Shown here in pieces: positions 48,460-60,837 of a stretch of DNA of 64,000 nt; within the stretch, counting starts at the first letter, position 1; each line of letters opens with the position of its first letter. The notes beneath the pieces are model-generated. The model saw nothing but the letters and a program-made list of their open reading frames with translations, made no database searches and had not been told where the DNA came from. This DNA comes from Antennarius striatus (lineage: Eukaryota > Chordata > Actinopteri > Lophiiformes > Antennariidae): assembly GCF_040054535.1 (NCBI RefSeq), contig NC_090797.1, forward strand, positions 13,531,001 to 13,595,000, given 5' to 3'. Made by a program: the position numbers and the translations under genes.

Positions 48460-49342
48460 TGAGTGAACTTGACTTGCAAGTACAGTACATCATGGCAGTA
48501 AGAGAGGAGGATGAAGCCATGCACCCATCGTGAGAGGGCTGGGAGACCACGGGCAGCCAATGTAGGGCCTTAACCAGCTCCCTTGCGTTGGGAGTTTTCC
48601 AATGAATCTTTTTTGTGAGGCTTTGACTATAGACGACGATGTCCCCGAGGTCTTTGCCACGTTACCCTGATAAACAATATGTTTGAACTATTTGCCACTG
48701 CAGTCTTCCGATGAGAGGTGAAGCTACCTGTCTTGATTTCACAAACATTCTGTGTCCCTGGGATGTTATTTTGACCCCCAGTCTTGTGATTACAATGTTT
48801 TGCAGTTAATCTAACTTTGACATGCCCAACCGAGTGTTTTTGTCTTTCGCATGTCATTCACAAGATTTGCTCTTTTTTATTCCTGTCACGACAGTGGGCT
48901 GCGCTACCAGCTCGGCTAGCTATCGGTTACCTCCTGGTTTATCAACTGTGGTCCCCTTGTTGGATCATCGCCAGACAGTTTTCAGTGCTTTCCATTAGGT
49001 CCAAGGCTCTCACCGTCAAAAACACAGCTATTGCATTGTCAAAGTTATGTTATTGTTCCTTTCCTATCGGCTCTGACACTTATTTGCAATTGCAGAGATA
49101 GCAGTCACCAATAGTCAAGCTACATTACGTCAACATGAATAACGTCCCAAACATCTTATTCCAACTAAATGAAGTCACAGTATTTTACTAAAACTTTGGA
49201 TTGAGGACTAATCAGGTGATGATCAAACTCCAAAGATTTCAGTCTCTACAGACCATCAATTTCTATGCAAATGGTCATGACTATGTAGTTGTGGACTGAT
49301 TTGGATGCGTTTTTAATTAGTCCATGTTATCAGGACTTTGAA

Positions 49343-49413
49343 GCATTGGTGGTTCAGTGGTAGAATTCTCGCCTGCCACGCGGGAGGCCCGGGTTCGATT
49401 CCCGGCCAATGCA
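49343..49413 (+). tRNA. trnG-GCC: tRNA-Gly(GCC), copy 32, canonical
   Basis: Identical to copy 8. With its CAG partner this is the cleanest complete unit and a good reference. Terminator TTTT at 49421-49424. Confidence 0.97.
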
Positions 49414-49580
49414 AAAGGCCTTTTGACTTAATGGTGTGGGACTGAAAAATAGCTCAACAAGTTGTACTCTGAAGAAATCTGTTTGACGTGACCCATACTG
49501 GTACTTTAAACTTTGGCTTAGGTTGTCTCAAATTGTGGACGCAGCGCCGAAACCACCTATCCAATACACCCAAGAGAAAC

Positions 49581-49597
49581 ATTGAGAGTCTCTCAAT
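49581..49597. repeat. 17-bp palindrome, intact copy in reference unit
   Basis: Same palindrome as at 1271-1287, followed by TATGCATA. Confidence 0.7.
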
Positions 49598-49827
49598 ATG
49601 CATACTCGTCTGTACTGGTCCATCACGTGAAATGCTCCTTTGGAGAAACGGTGTGGTCTTGTGGTGCCATTAGGTGATTGTCATCATCTCTTGCAGCAGA
49701 AACCCATGCCGTATGGTGGAACAGTTGAATTTCAGACTGGTGACTTGCATTACAGCTTGAGGATTGTACATTTAAATTTACTATCGATGCGTCTTGGTTT
49801 GACGTAGGTGAACTTACACAGCAAGTC

Positions 49828-49910
49828 GTCAGGATGGCCGAGCGGTCTAAGGCGCTGCGTTCAGGTCGCAGTCTCCCCTGGAGGCGTGGGTTCAAATCCC
49901 ACTTCTGACA
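49828..49910 (+). tRNA. trnL-CAG: tRNA-Leu(CAG), copy 32
   Basis: The body is identical to copy 1, with the 'acacagcaa' flank. Terminator TTTT at 49919-49922. Confidence 0.97.
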
Positions 49911-49918
49911 ACTGCAGC

Positions 49919-49922
49919 TTTT
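49919..49922 (+). terminator. RNA polymerase III terminator of tRNA-Leu (example)
   Basis: A T4 run flanked by C on both sides lies 9 nt after the gene. The same run follows every tRNA-Leu. A second TTTT lies about 75 nt after the gene and could serve as backup. The tRNA-Gly genes have an equivalent TTTT 8 nt downstream. Confidence 0.8.
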
Positions 49923-50130
49923 CTCCACTGCTCACAGGTCAAAATTACACACAGCATCATGTGGTTAAGCAGAATAGCTGTCCATTTTCACCCACCTGAG
50001 TTTCAGTAGGCCATTGAGTGAACTTGACTTGCAAGTACAGTACATCATGGCAGTAAGAGAGGAGGATGAAGCCATGCACCCATCGTGAGAGGCCTGGGAA
50101 ACCACGGGCAGCGAATGTAGGGCCTTAATC

Positions 50131-50151
50131 AGCTCCCTTGCGTTGGGAGTT
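50131..50151 (+). other. Hairpin in Leu-to-Gly spacer
   Basis: AGCTCCC and GGGAGTT pair over 7 bp (one G-T) around the loop TTGCGTT. Units with TTAGGAG instead of TTGGGAG lose the top pair. A T6 run follows 12 bp later, but no transcript through here is indicated. Confidence 0.4.
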
Positions 50152-50900
50152 TTCCAATGAATCTTTTTTGTGAGGCTTTGACTATAGACGACGATGTCCC
50201 CGAGGTCTTTGCCACGTTACCCTGATAAACAATATGTTTGAACTATTTGCCACTGCAGTCTTCCGATGAGAGGTGAAGCTACCTGTCTTGATTTCACAAA
50301 CAATCTGTGTCCCTGGGATGTTATTTTGACCCCCAATCTTGTGATTACAATGTTTTGCAGTTAATCTAACTTTGACATGCCCAACCGAGTGTTTTTGTCT
50401 TTCGCATGTCATTCACAAGATTTGCTCTTTTTTATTCCTGTCACGACAGCGGGCTGCGCTACCAGCTCGGCTAGCTATCGGTTACCTCCTGGGTCATCAG
50501 CTGTGGTCCCCTTTTTGGATCATCGCCAGACAGTTTTCAGTGCTTTCCATTAGGTCCAAGGCTCTCACCGTCAAAAACACAGCTATTGCATTGTCAAAGT
50601 TATGTTATTGTTTCTTTCCTATCGGCTCTGACACTTGTTTGCAATTGCAGAGATAGCAGTCACCAATAGTCAAGCTACATTACAACGTCAACGTGAATAA
50701 CGTCCCAAACATCTCAATCCAACTAAATGCAGTAAGAGTATTTTACTAAAACTTTGGATTGAGGACTAATCAGGGGATGATCAAACTCCAAAGATTTCAG
50801 TCTCTATAGACCATCAATTTCTATGCAAATGGTCATGACTATGTAGTTGTGGACTGATTTGGATGCGTTTTTGATTAGTCCATGTTATCAGGACTTTGAA

Positions 50901-50971
50901 GCATTGGTGGTTCAGTGGTAGAATTCTTGCCTGCCACGCGGGAGGCCTGGGTTCGATTCCCGGCCAATGCA
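50901..50971 (+). tRNA. trnG-GCC: tRNA-Gly(GCC), copy 33
   Basis: All stems pair with two wobbles: T29-G41 in the anticodon stem (CTTGC) and T50-G64 in the T-stem. Confidence 0.92.
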
Positions 50972-51385
50972 AAAGGCCTTTTGACTTAATGGTGTGGGAC
51001 TGAAAAATAGCTCAACAAGTTGTACTCTGAAGAAATGTGTTTGACGTGACCCATACTGGTACTTTAAACTTTGGCTTAGGTTGTCTCAAATTGTGGACGC
51101 AGCGCCGAAACCAACTATCCAATACACCCAAGAGAAACATTGAGAGTCTCTCAACATGCATACTTGTCTGTACTGGTCCATCACGTGAAATGCTCCTTTG
51201 GAGAAACGGTGTGGTCTTGTGGTGCCATTAGGTGATTGTCATCGTCTCTTGCAGCAGAAACCCATGCCGTATGATGGAACAGTTGAATTTCAGACTGGTG
51301 ACTTGCATTACAGCTTGAGGATTGTACATTTAAATTTACTATCGATGCGTCTTGGTTTGACGTAGGTGAACTTACACAGCAAGTC

Positions 51386-51468
51386 GTCAGGATGGCCGAG
51401 CGGTCTAAGGCGCTGCGTTCAGGTCGCAGTCTCCCCTGGAGGCGTGGGTTCAAATCCCACTTCTGACA
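51386..51468 (+). tRNA. trnL-CAG: tRNA-Leu(CAG), copy 33
   Basis: The body is identical to copy 1, with the 'acacagcaa' flank. Confidence 0.97.
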
Positions 51469-52458
51469 ACTGCAGCTTTTCTCCACTGCTCACAGGTCAA
51501 AATTACACACAGCATCATGTGGTTAAGCAGAATAGCTGTCCATTTTCACCCACCTGAGTTTCAGTAGGCCATTGAGTGAACTTGACTTGCAAGTACAGTA
51601 CATCATGGCAGTAAGAGAGGAGGATGAAGCCATGCACCCATCGTGAGAGGGCTGGGAGACCACGGGCAGCCAATGTAGGGCCTTAACCAGCTCCCTTGCG
51701 TTGGGAGTTTTCCAATGAATCTTTTTTGTGAGGCTTTGACTATAGACGACGATGTCCCCGAGGTCTTTGCCACGTTACCCTGATAAACAATATGTTTGAA
51801 CTATTTGCCACTGCAGTCTTCCGATGAGAGGTGAAGCTACCTGTCTTGATTTCACAAACATTCTGTGTCCCTGGGATGTTATTTTGACCCCCAGTCTTGT
51901 GATTACAATGTTTTGCAGTTAATCTAACTTTGACATGCCCAACCGAGTGTTTTTGTCTTTCGCATGTCATTCACAAGATTTGCTCTTTTTTATTCCTGTC
52001 ACGACAGTGGGCTGCGCTACCAGCTCGGCTAGCTATCGGTTACCTCCTGGTTTATCAACTGTGGTCCCCTTGTTGGATCATCGCCAGACAGTTTTCAGTG
52101 CTTTCCATTAGGTCCAAGGCTCTCACCGTCAAAAACACAGCTATTGCATTGTCAAAGTTATGTTATTGTTCCTTTCCTATCGGCTCTGACACTTATTTGC
52201 AATTGCAGAGATAGCAGTTACCAATAGTCAAGCTACATTACAACGTCAACGTGAATAACGTCCCAAACATCTCAATCCAACTAAATGCAGTAAGAGTATT
52301 TTACTAAAACTTTGGATTGAGGACTAATCAGGGGATGATCAAACTCCAAAGATTTCAGTCTCTATAGACCATCAATTTCTATGCAAATGGTCATGACTAT
52401 GTAGTTGTGGACTGATTTGGATGCGTTTTTGATTAGTCCATGTTATCAGGACTTTGAA

Positions 52459-52529
52459 GCATTGGTGGTTCAGTGGTAGAATTCTTGCCTGCCACGCGGG
52501 AGGCCCGGGTTCGATTCCCGGCCAATGCA
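52459..52529 (+). tRNA. trnG-GCC: tRNA-Gly(GCC), copy 34
   Basis: Canonical except for the T29-G41 wobble (CTTGC). Confidence 0.94.
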
Positions 52530-52943
52530 AAAGGCCTTTTGACTTAATGGTGTGGGACTGAAAAATAGCTCAACAAGTTGTACTCTGAAGAAATGTGTTT
52601 GACGTGACCCATACTGGTACTTTAAACTTTGGCTTAGGTTGTCTCAAATTGTGGACGCAGCGCCGAAACCAACTATCCAATACACCCAAGAGAAACATTG
52701 AGAGTCTCTCAACATGCATACTTGTCTGTACTGGTCCATCACGTGAAATGCTCCTTTGGAGAAACGGTGTGGTCTTGTGGTGCCATTAGGTGATTGTCAT
52801 CGTCTCTTGCAGCAGAAACCCATGCCGTATGATGGAACAGTTGAATTTCAGACTGGTGACTTGCATTACAGCTTGAGGATTGTACATTTAAATTTACTAT
52901 CGATGCGTCTTGGTTTGACGTAGGTGAACTTACACAGCAAGTC

Positions 52944-53026
52944 GTCAGGATGGCCGAGCGGTCTAAGGCGCTGCGTTCAGGTCGCAGTCTCCCCTGGAGG
53001 CGTGGGTTCAAATCCCACTTCTGACA
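52944..53026 (+). tRNA. trnL-CAG: tRNA-Leu(CAG), copy 34
   Basis: The body is identical to copy 1, with the 'acacagcaa' flank. Confidence 0.97.
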
Positions 53027-54016
53027 ACTGCAGCTTTTCTCCACTGCTCACAGGTCAAAATTACACACAGCATCATGTGGTTAAGCAGAATAGCTGTCCA
53101 TTTTCACCCACCTGAGTTTCAGTAGGCCATTGAGTGAACTTGACTTGCAAGTACAGTACATCATGGCAGTAAGAGAGGAGGATGAAGCCATGCACCCATC
53201 GTGAGAGGGCTGGGAGACCACGGGCAGCCAATGTAGGGCCTTAACCAGCTCCCTTGCGTTGGGAGTTTTCCAATGAATCTTTTTTGTGAGGCTTTGACTA
53301 TAGACGACGATGTCCCCGAGGTCTTTGCCACGTTACCCTGATAAACAATATGTTTGAACTATTTGCCACTGCAGTCTTCCGATGAGAGGTGAAGCTACCT
53401 GTCTTGATTTCACAAACATTCTGTGTCCCTGGGATGTTATTTTGACCCCCAGTCTTGTGATTACAATGTTTTGCAGTTAATCTAACTTTGACATGCCCAA
53501 CCGAGTGTTTTTGTCTTTCGCATGTCATTCACAAGATTTGCTCTTTTTTATTCCTGTCACGACAGTGGGCTGCGCTACCAGCTCGGCTAGCTATCGGTTA
53601 CCTCCTGGTTTATCAACTGTGGTCCCCTTGTTGGATCATCGCCAGACAGTTTTCAGTGCTTTCCATTAGGTCCAAGGCTCTCACCGTCAAAAACACAGCT
53701 ATTGCATTGTCAAAGTTATGTTATTGTTCCTTTCCTATCGTCTCTGACACTTATTTGCAATTGCAGAGATAGCAGTCACCAATAGTCAAGCTACATTACA
53801 ACGTCAACATGAATAACGTCCCAAACATCTTATTCCAACTAAATGAAGTCAGAGTATTTTACTAAAACTTTGGATTGAGGACTAATCAGGTGATGATCAA
53901 ACTCCAAAGATTTCAGTCTCTACAGACCATCAATTTCTATGCAAATGGTCATGACTATGTAGTTGTGGACTGATTTGGATGCGTTTTTAATTAGTCCATG
54001 TTATCAGGACTTTGAA

Positions 54017-54087
54017 GCATTGGTGGTTCAGTGGTAGAATTCTCGCCTGCCACGCGGGAGGCCCGGGTTCGATTCCCGGCCAATGCA
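54017..54087 (+). tRNA. trnG-GCC: tRNA-Gly(GCC), copy 35, canonical
   Basis: Identical to copy 8. Confidence 0.97.
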
Positions 54088-54501
54088 AAAGGCCTTTTGA
54101 CTTAATGGTGTGGGACTGAAAAATAGCTCAACAAGTTGTACTCTGAAGAAATGTGTTTGACGTGACCCATACTGGTACTTTAAACTTTGGCTTAGGTTGT
54201 CTCAAATTGTGGACGCAGCGCCGAAACCAACTATCCAATACACCCAAGAGAAACATTGACAGTCTCTCAATATGCATACTTGTCTGTACTGGTCCATCAC
54301 GTGAAATGCTCCTTTGGAGAAACGGAGTGGTCTTGTGGTGCCATTAGGTGATTGTCATCATCTCTTGCAGCAGAAACCCATGCCGTATGGTGGAACAGTT
54401 GAATTTCAGACTGGTGACTTGCATTACAGCTTGAGGATTGTGCATTTAAATTTACTATCAATGCGTCTTGGTTTGTCGTAGGTGAACTTACCCTGCAAGT
54501 C

Positions 54502-54584
54502 GTCAGGATGGCCGAGCGGTCTAAGGCGCTGCGTTAAGGTCGCAGTCTCCCCTGGAGGCGTGGGTTCAAATCCCACTTCTGACA
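54502..54584 (+). tRNA. trnL-AAG: tRNA-Leu(AAG), copy 35
   Basis: Anticodon AAG by C-to-A at 54536. It has the 'accctgcaa' flank and the 12-bp insertion downstream, as copy 31. It is probably the donor haplotype for the downstream half of copy 37. Confidence 0.93.
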
Positions 54585-55585
54585 ACTGCAGCTTTTCTCC
54601 ACTGCTCACAGGTCAAAATTACACACAGCATCATGTGGTTAAGCAGAATAGCTGTCCATTTTCACCCACCTCGGTTTCAGTAAGCCATAGAGCCAACCAT
54701 TGAGTGAACTTGACTTGCAAGTACAGTACATCATGGCAGTAAGAGAGGAGGATGAAGCCATGCACCCATCGTGAGAGGCCTGGGAGACCACGGGCAGCCA
54801 ATGTAGGGCCTTAACCAGCTCCCTTGCGTGGGAGTTTTCCAATGAATCTTTTTTGTGAGGCTTTGACTATAGACGACGATGTCCCCGAGGTCTTTGCCAC
54901 GTTACCCTGATAAACAATATGTTTGAACTATTTGCCACTGCAGTCTTCCGATGAGAGGTGAAGCTACCTGTCTTGATTTCACAAACATTCTGTGTCCCTG
55001 GGATGTTATTTTGACAACAAGTCTTGTGATTACAATGTTTTGCAGTTAATCTAACTTTGACATGCCCAACCGAGTGTTTTTGTCTTTCGCATGTCATTCA
55101 CAAGATTTGCTCTTTTTTATTCCTGTCACGACAGTGGGCTGCGCTACCAGCTCGGCTAGCTATCGGTTACCTCCTAGGTTATCAGCTGTGGTCCCCTTTT
55201 TGGATCATCGCCAGACAGTTTTCAGTGCTTTCCATTAGGTCCAAGGCTCTCACCGTCAAAAACACAGCTATTGCATTGTCAAAGTTATTTTATTGTTTCT
55301 TTCCTATCGGCTCTGACACTTGTTTGCAATTGCAGAGATAGCAGTCACCAATAGTCAAGCTACATTACAACGTCAACGTGAATAACGTCCCAAACATCTC
55401 AATCCAACTAAATGCAGTAAGAGTATTTTACTAAAACTTTGGATTGAGGACTAATCAGGGGATGATCAAACTCCAAAGATTTCAGTCTCTATAGACCATC
55501 AATTTCTATGCAAATGGTCATGACTATGTAGTTGTGGACTGATTTGGATGCGTTTTTGATTAGTCCATGTTATCAGGACTTTGAA

Positions 55586-55656
55586 GCATTGGTGGTTCAG
55601 TGGTAGAATTCTTGCCTGCCACGCGGGAGGCCCGGGTTCGATTCCCGGCCAATGCA
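55586..55656 (+). tRNA. trnG-GCC: tRNA-Gly(GCC), copy 36
   Basis: Canonical except for the T29-G41 wobble. Confidence 0.94.
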
Positions 55657-56070
55657 AAAGGCCTTTTGACTTAATGGTGTGGGACTGAAAAATAGCTCAA
55701 CAAGTTGTACTCTGAAGAAATGTGTTTGACGTGACCCATACTGGTACTTTAAACTTTGGCTTAGGTTGTCTCAAATTGTGGACGCAGCGCCGAAACCAAC
55801 TATCCAATACACCCAAGAGAAACATTGAGAGTCTCTCAACATGCATACTTGTCTGTACTGGTCCATCACGTGAAATGCTCCTTTGGAGAAACGGTGTGGT
55901 CTTGTGGTGCCATTAGGTGATTGTCATCGTCTCTTGCAGCAGAAACCCATGCCGTATGATGGAACAGTTGAATTTCAGACTGGTGACTTGCATTACAGCT
56001 TGAGGATTGTACATTTAAATTTACTATCGATGCGTCTTGGTTTGACGTAGGTGAACTTACACAGCAAGTC

Positions 56071-56153
56071 GTCAGGATGGCCGAGCGGTCTAAGGCGCTG
56101 CGTTCAGGTCGCAGTCTCCCCTGGAGGCGTGGGTTCAAATCCCACTTCTGACA
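56071..56153 (+). tRNA. trnL-CAG: tRNA-Leu(CAG), copy 36
   Basis: The body is identical to copy 1, with the 'acacagcaa' flank. Confidence 0.97.
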
Positions 56154-57143
56154 ACTGCAGCTTTTCTCCACTGCTCACAGGTCAAAATTACACACAGCAT
56201 CATGTGGTTAAGCAGAATAGCTGTCCATTTTCACCCACCTGAGTTTCAGTAGGCCATTGAGTGAACTTGACTTGCAAGTACAGTACATCATGGCAGTAAG
56301 AGAGGAGGATGAAGCCATGCACCCATCGTGAGAGGCCTGGGAGACCACGGGCAGCCAATGTAGGGCCTTAACCAGCTCCCTTGCGTTGGGAGTTTTCCAA
56401 TGAATCTTTTTTGTGAGGCTTTGACTATAGACGACGATGTCCCCGAGGTCTTTGCCACGTTACCCTGATAAACAATATGTTTGAACTATTTGCCACTGCA
56501 GTCTTCCGATGAGAGGTGAAGCTACCTGTCTTGATTTCACAAACATTCTGTGTCCCTGGGATGTTATTTTGACCCCCAGTCTTGTGATTACAATGTTTTG
56601 CAGTTAATCTAACTTTGACATGCCCAACCGAGTGTTTTTGTCTTTCGCATGTCATTCACAAGATTTGCTCTTTTTTATTCCTGTCACGACAGTGGGCTGC
56701 GCTACCAGCTCGGCTAGCTATCGGTTACCTCCTGGTTTATCAACTGTGGTCCCCTTGTTGGATCATCGCCAGACAGTTTTCAGTGCTTTCCATTAGGTCC
56801 AAGGCTCTCACCGTCAAAAACACAGCTATTGCATTGTCAAAGTTATGTTATTGTTCCTTTCCTATCGGCTCTGACACTTATTTGCAATTGCAGAGATAGC
56901 AGTCACCAATAGTCAAGCTACATTACAACGTCAACGTGAATAACGTCCCAAACATCTCAATCCAACTAAATGCAGTAAGAGTATTTTACTAAAACTTTGG
57001 ATTGAGGACTAATCAGGGGATGATCAAACTCCAAAGATTTCAGTCTCTATAGACCATCAATTTCTATGCAAATGGTCATGACTATGTAGTTGTGGACTGA
57101 TTTCGATGCGTTTTTGATTAGTCCATGTTATCAGGACTTTGAA

Positions 57144-57214
57144 GCATTGGTGGTTCAGTGGTAGAATTCTTGCCTGCCACGCGGGAGGCCCGGGTTCGAT
57201 TCCCGGCCAATGCA
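57144..57214 (+). tRNA. trnG-GCC: tRNA-Gly(GCC), copy 37
   Basis: Canonical except for the T29-G41 wobble. Confidence 0.94.
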
Positions 57215-57628
57215 AAAGGCCTTTTGACTTAATGGTGTGGGACTGAAAAATAGCTCAACAAGTTGTACTCTGAAGAAATGTGTTTGACGTGACCCATACT
57301 GGTACTTTAAACTTTGGCTTAGGTTGTCTCAAATTGTGGACGCAGCGCCGAAACCAACTATCCAATACACCCAAGAGAAACATTGAGAGTCTCTCAACAT
57401 GCATACTTGTCTGTACTGGTCCATCACGTGAAATGCTCCTTTGGAGAAACGGTGTGGTCTTGTGGTGCCATTAGGTGATTGTCATCGTCTCTTGCAGCAG
57501 AAACCCATGCCGTATGATGGAACAGTTGAATTTCAGACTGGTGACTTGCATTACAGCTTGAGGATTGTACATTTAAATTTACTATCGATGCGTCTTGGTT
57601 TGACGTAGGTGAACTTACACAGCAAGTC

Positions 57629-57711
57629 GTCAGGATGGCCGAGCGGTCTAAGGCGCTGCGTTAAGGTCGCAGTCTCCCCTGGAGGCGTGGGTTCAAATCC
57701 CACTTCTGACA
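57629..57711 (+). tRNA. trnL-AAG: tRNA-Leu(AAG), copy 37, mosaic unit
   Basis: Anticodon AAG by C-to-A at 57663. Upstream, the flank 'acacagcaa' is that of CAG copies 33, 34 and 36. Downstream, the CACCTCGG variant and the 12-bp insertion are those of AAG copy 35. The switch lies between about 57,620 and 57,663, most of it inside the 5' half of the gene. Confidence 0.93.
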
Positions 57712-58712
57712 ACTGCAGCTTTTCTCCACTGCTCACAGGTCAAAATTACACACAGCATCATGTGGTTAAGCAGAATAGCTGTCCATTTTCACCCACCTCG
57801 GTTTCAGTAAGCCATAGAGCCAACCATTGAGTGAACTTGACTTGCAAGTACAGTACATCATGGCAGTAAGAGAGGAGGATGAAGCCATGCACCCATCGTG
57901 AGAGGCCTGGGAGACCACGGGCAGCCAATGTAGGGCCTTAACCAGCTCCCTTGCGTGGGAGTTTTCCAATGAATCTTTTTTGTGAGGCTTTGACTATAGA
58001 CGACGATGTCCCCGAGGTCTTTGCCACGTTACCCTGATAAACAATATGTTTGAACTATTTGCCACTGCAGTCTTCCGATGAGAGGTGAAGCTACCTGTCT
58101 TGATTTCACAAACATTCTGTGTCCCTGGGATGTTATTTTGACAACAAGTCTTGTGATTACAATGTTTTGCAGTTAATCTAACTTTGACATGCCCAACCGA
58201 GTGTTTTTGTCTTTCGCATGTCATTCACAAGATTTGCTCTTTTTTATTCCTGTCACGACAGCGGGCTGCGCTACCAGCTCGGCTAGCTATCGGTTACCTC
58301 CTGGGTCATCAGCTGTGGTCCCCTTTTTGGATCATCGCCAGACAGTTTTCAGTGCTTTCCATTAGGTCCAAGGCTCTCACCGTCAAAAACACAGCTATTG
58401 CATTGTCAAAGTTATGTTATTGTTTCTTTCCTATCGGCTCTGACACTTGTTTGCAATTGCAGAGATAGCAGTCACCAATAGTCAAGCTACATTACAACGT
58501 CAACGTGAATAACGTCCCAAACATCTCAATCCAACTAAATGCAGTAAGAGTATTTTACTAAAACTTTGGATTGAGGACTAATCAGGGGATGATCAAACTC
58601 CAAAGATTTCAGTCTCTATAGACCATCAATTTCTATGCAAATGGTCATGACTATGTAGTTGTGGACTGATTTCGATGCGTTTTTGATTAGTCCATGTTAT
58701 CAGGACTTTGAA

Positions 58713-58783
58713 GCATTGGTGGTTCAGTGGTAGAATTCTTGCCTGCCACGCGGGAGGCCCGGGTTCGATTCCCGGCCAATGCA
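58713..58783 (+). tRNA. trnG-GCC: tRNA-Gly(GCC), copy 38
   Basis: Canonical except for the T29-G41 wobble. Confidence 0.94.
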
Positions 58784-59197
58784 AAAGGCCTTTTGACTTA
58801 ATGGTGTGGGATTGAAAAATAGCTCAACAAGTTGTACTCTGAAGAAATGTGTTTGACGTGACCCATACTGGTACTTTAAACTTTGGCTTAGGTTGTCTCA
58901 AATTGTGGACGCAGCGCCGAAACCAACTATCCAATACACCCAAGAGAAACATTGAGAGTCTCTCAACATGCATACTTGTCTGTACTGGTCCATCACGTGA
59001 AATGCTCCTTTGGAGAAACGGTGTGGTCTTGTGGTGCCATTAGGTGATTGTCATCGTCTCTTGCAGCAGAAACCCATGCCGTATGATGGAACAGTTGAAT
59101 TTCAGACTGGTGACTTGCATTACAGCTTGAGGATTGTACATTTAAATTTACTATCGATGCGTCTTGGTTTGACGTAGGTGAACTTACACAGCAAGTC

Positions 59198-59280
59198 GTC
59201 AGGATGGCCGAGCGGTCTAAGGCGCTGCGTTCAGGTCGCAGTCTCCCCTGGAGGCGTGGGTTCAAATCCCACTTCTGACA
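59198..59280 (+). tRNA. trnL-CAG: tRNA-Leu(CAG), copy 38
   Basis: The body is identical to copy 1. It is followed by CACCTCGG as in AAG units but without the 12-bp insertion, a second mosaic combination. Confidence 0.97.
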
Positions 59281-60269
59281 ACTGCAGCTTTTCTCCACTG
59301 CTCACAGGTCAAAATTACACACAGCATCATGTGGTTAAGCAGAATAGCTGTCCATTTTCACCCACCTCGGTTTCAGTAGGCCATTGAGTGAACTTGACTT
59401 GCAAGTACAGTACATCATGGCAGTAAGAGAGGAGGATGAAGCCATGCACCCATCGTGAGAGGCCTGGGAGACCACGGGCAGCCAATGTAGGGCCTTAACC
59501 AGCTCCCTTGCGTTGGGAGTTTTCCAATGAATCTTTTTTGTGAGGCTTTGACTATAGACGACGATGTCCCCGAGGTCTTTGCCACGTTACCCTGATAAAC
59601 AATATGTTTGAACTATTTGCCACTGCAGTCTTCCGATGAGAGGTGAAGCTACCTGTCTTGATTTCACAAACATTCTGTGTCCCTGGGATGTTATTTTGAC
59701 CCCCAGTCTTGTGATTACAATGTTTTGCAGTTAATCTAACTTTGAAATGCCCAACCGAGTGTTTTTGTCTTTCGCATGTCATTCACAAGATTTGCTCTTT
59801 TTTATTCCTGTCACGACAGTGGGCTGCGCTACCAGCTCGGCTAGCTATCGGTTACCTCCTGGGTTATCAGCTGTGGTCCCCTTTTTGGATCATCGCCAGA
59901 CAGTTTTCAGTGCTTTCCATTAGGTCCAAGGCTCTCACCGTCAAAAACACAGCTATTGCATTGTCAAAGTTATGTTATTGTTTCTTTCCTATCGGCTCTG
60001 ACACTTGTTTGCAATTGCAGAGATAGCAGTCACCAATAGTCAAGCTACATTACAACGTCAACGTGAATAACGTCCCAAACATCTCAATCCAACTAAATGC
60101 AGTAAGAGTATTTTACTAAAACTTTGGATTGAGGACTAATCAGGGGATGATCAAACTCCAAAGATTTCAGTCTCTACAGACCATCAATTTCTATGCAAAT
60201 GGTCATGACTATGTAGTTGTGGACTGATTTGGATGTGTTTTAATTAGTCCATGTTATCAGGACTTTTAA

Positions 60270-60340
60270 GCATTGGTGGTTCAGTGGTAGAATTCTCGCC
60301 TGCCACGCGGGAGGCCTGGGTTCGATTCCCGGCCAATGCA
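60270..60340 (+). tRNA. trnG-GCC: tRNA-Gly(GCC), copy 39
   Basis: All stems pair, with the T50-G64 wobble. The base run before it is altered (GACTTTTAAG for GACTTTGAAG). Confidence 0.93.
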
Positions 60341-60754
60341 AAAGGCCTTTTGACTTAATGGTGTGGGATTGAAAAATAGCTCAACAAGTTGTACTTTGAA
60401 GAAATGTGTTTGACGTGACCCATACCGGTACTTTAAACTTTGGCTTAGGTTGTCTCAAATTGTGGACGAAGCGCCGAAACCAACTGTCCAATACACCCAA
60501 GAGAAACATTGAGAGTCTCTCAATATGAATACTTGTCTGTACTGGTCCATCACGTGAAATGCTCCTTTGGAGAAACGGTGTGGTCCTGTGGTGCCATTAG
60601 GTGATTATCATCGTCTCTTGCAGCAGAAACCCATGCCGTATGATGGAACAGTTGAATTTCAGACTGGTGACTTGCATTACAGCTTGAGGATTGTACATTT
60701 AAATTTACTATCGATGCGTCTTGGTTTGACGTAGGTGAACTTACACAGCAAGTC

Positions 60755-60837
60755 GTCAGGATGGCCGAGCGGTCTAAGGCGCTGCGTTAAGGTCGCAGTC
60801 TCCCCTGGAGGCGTGGGTTCAAATCCCACTTCTGACA
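60755..60837 (+). tRNA. trnL-AAG: tRNA-Leu(AAG), copy 39
   Basis: Anticodon AAG by C-to-A at 60789. It has the 'acacagcaa' flank and the 12-bp insertion downstream. Confidence 0.93.
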
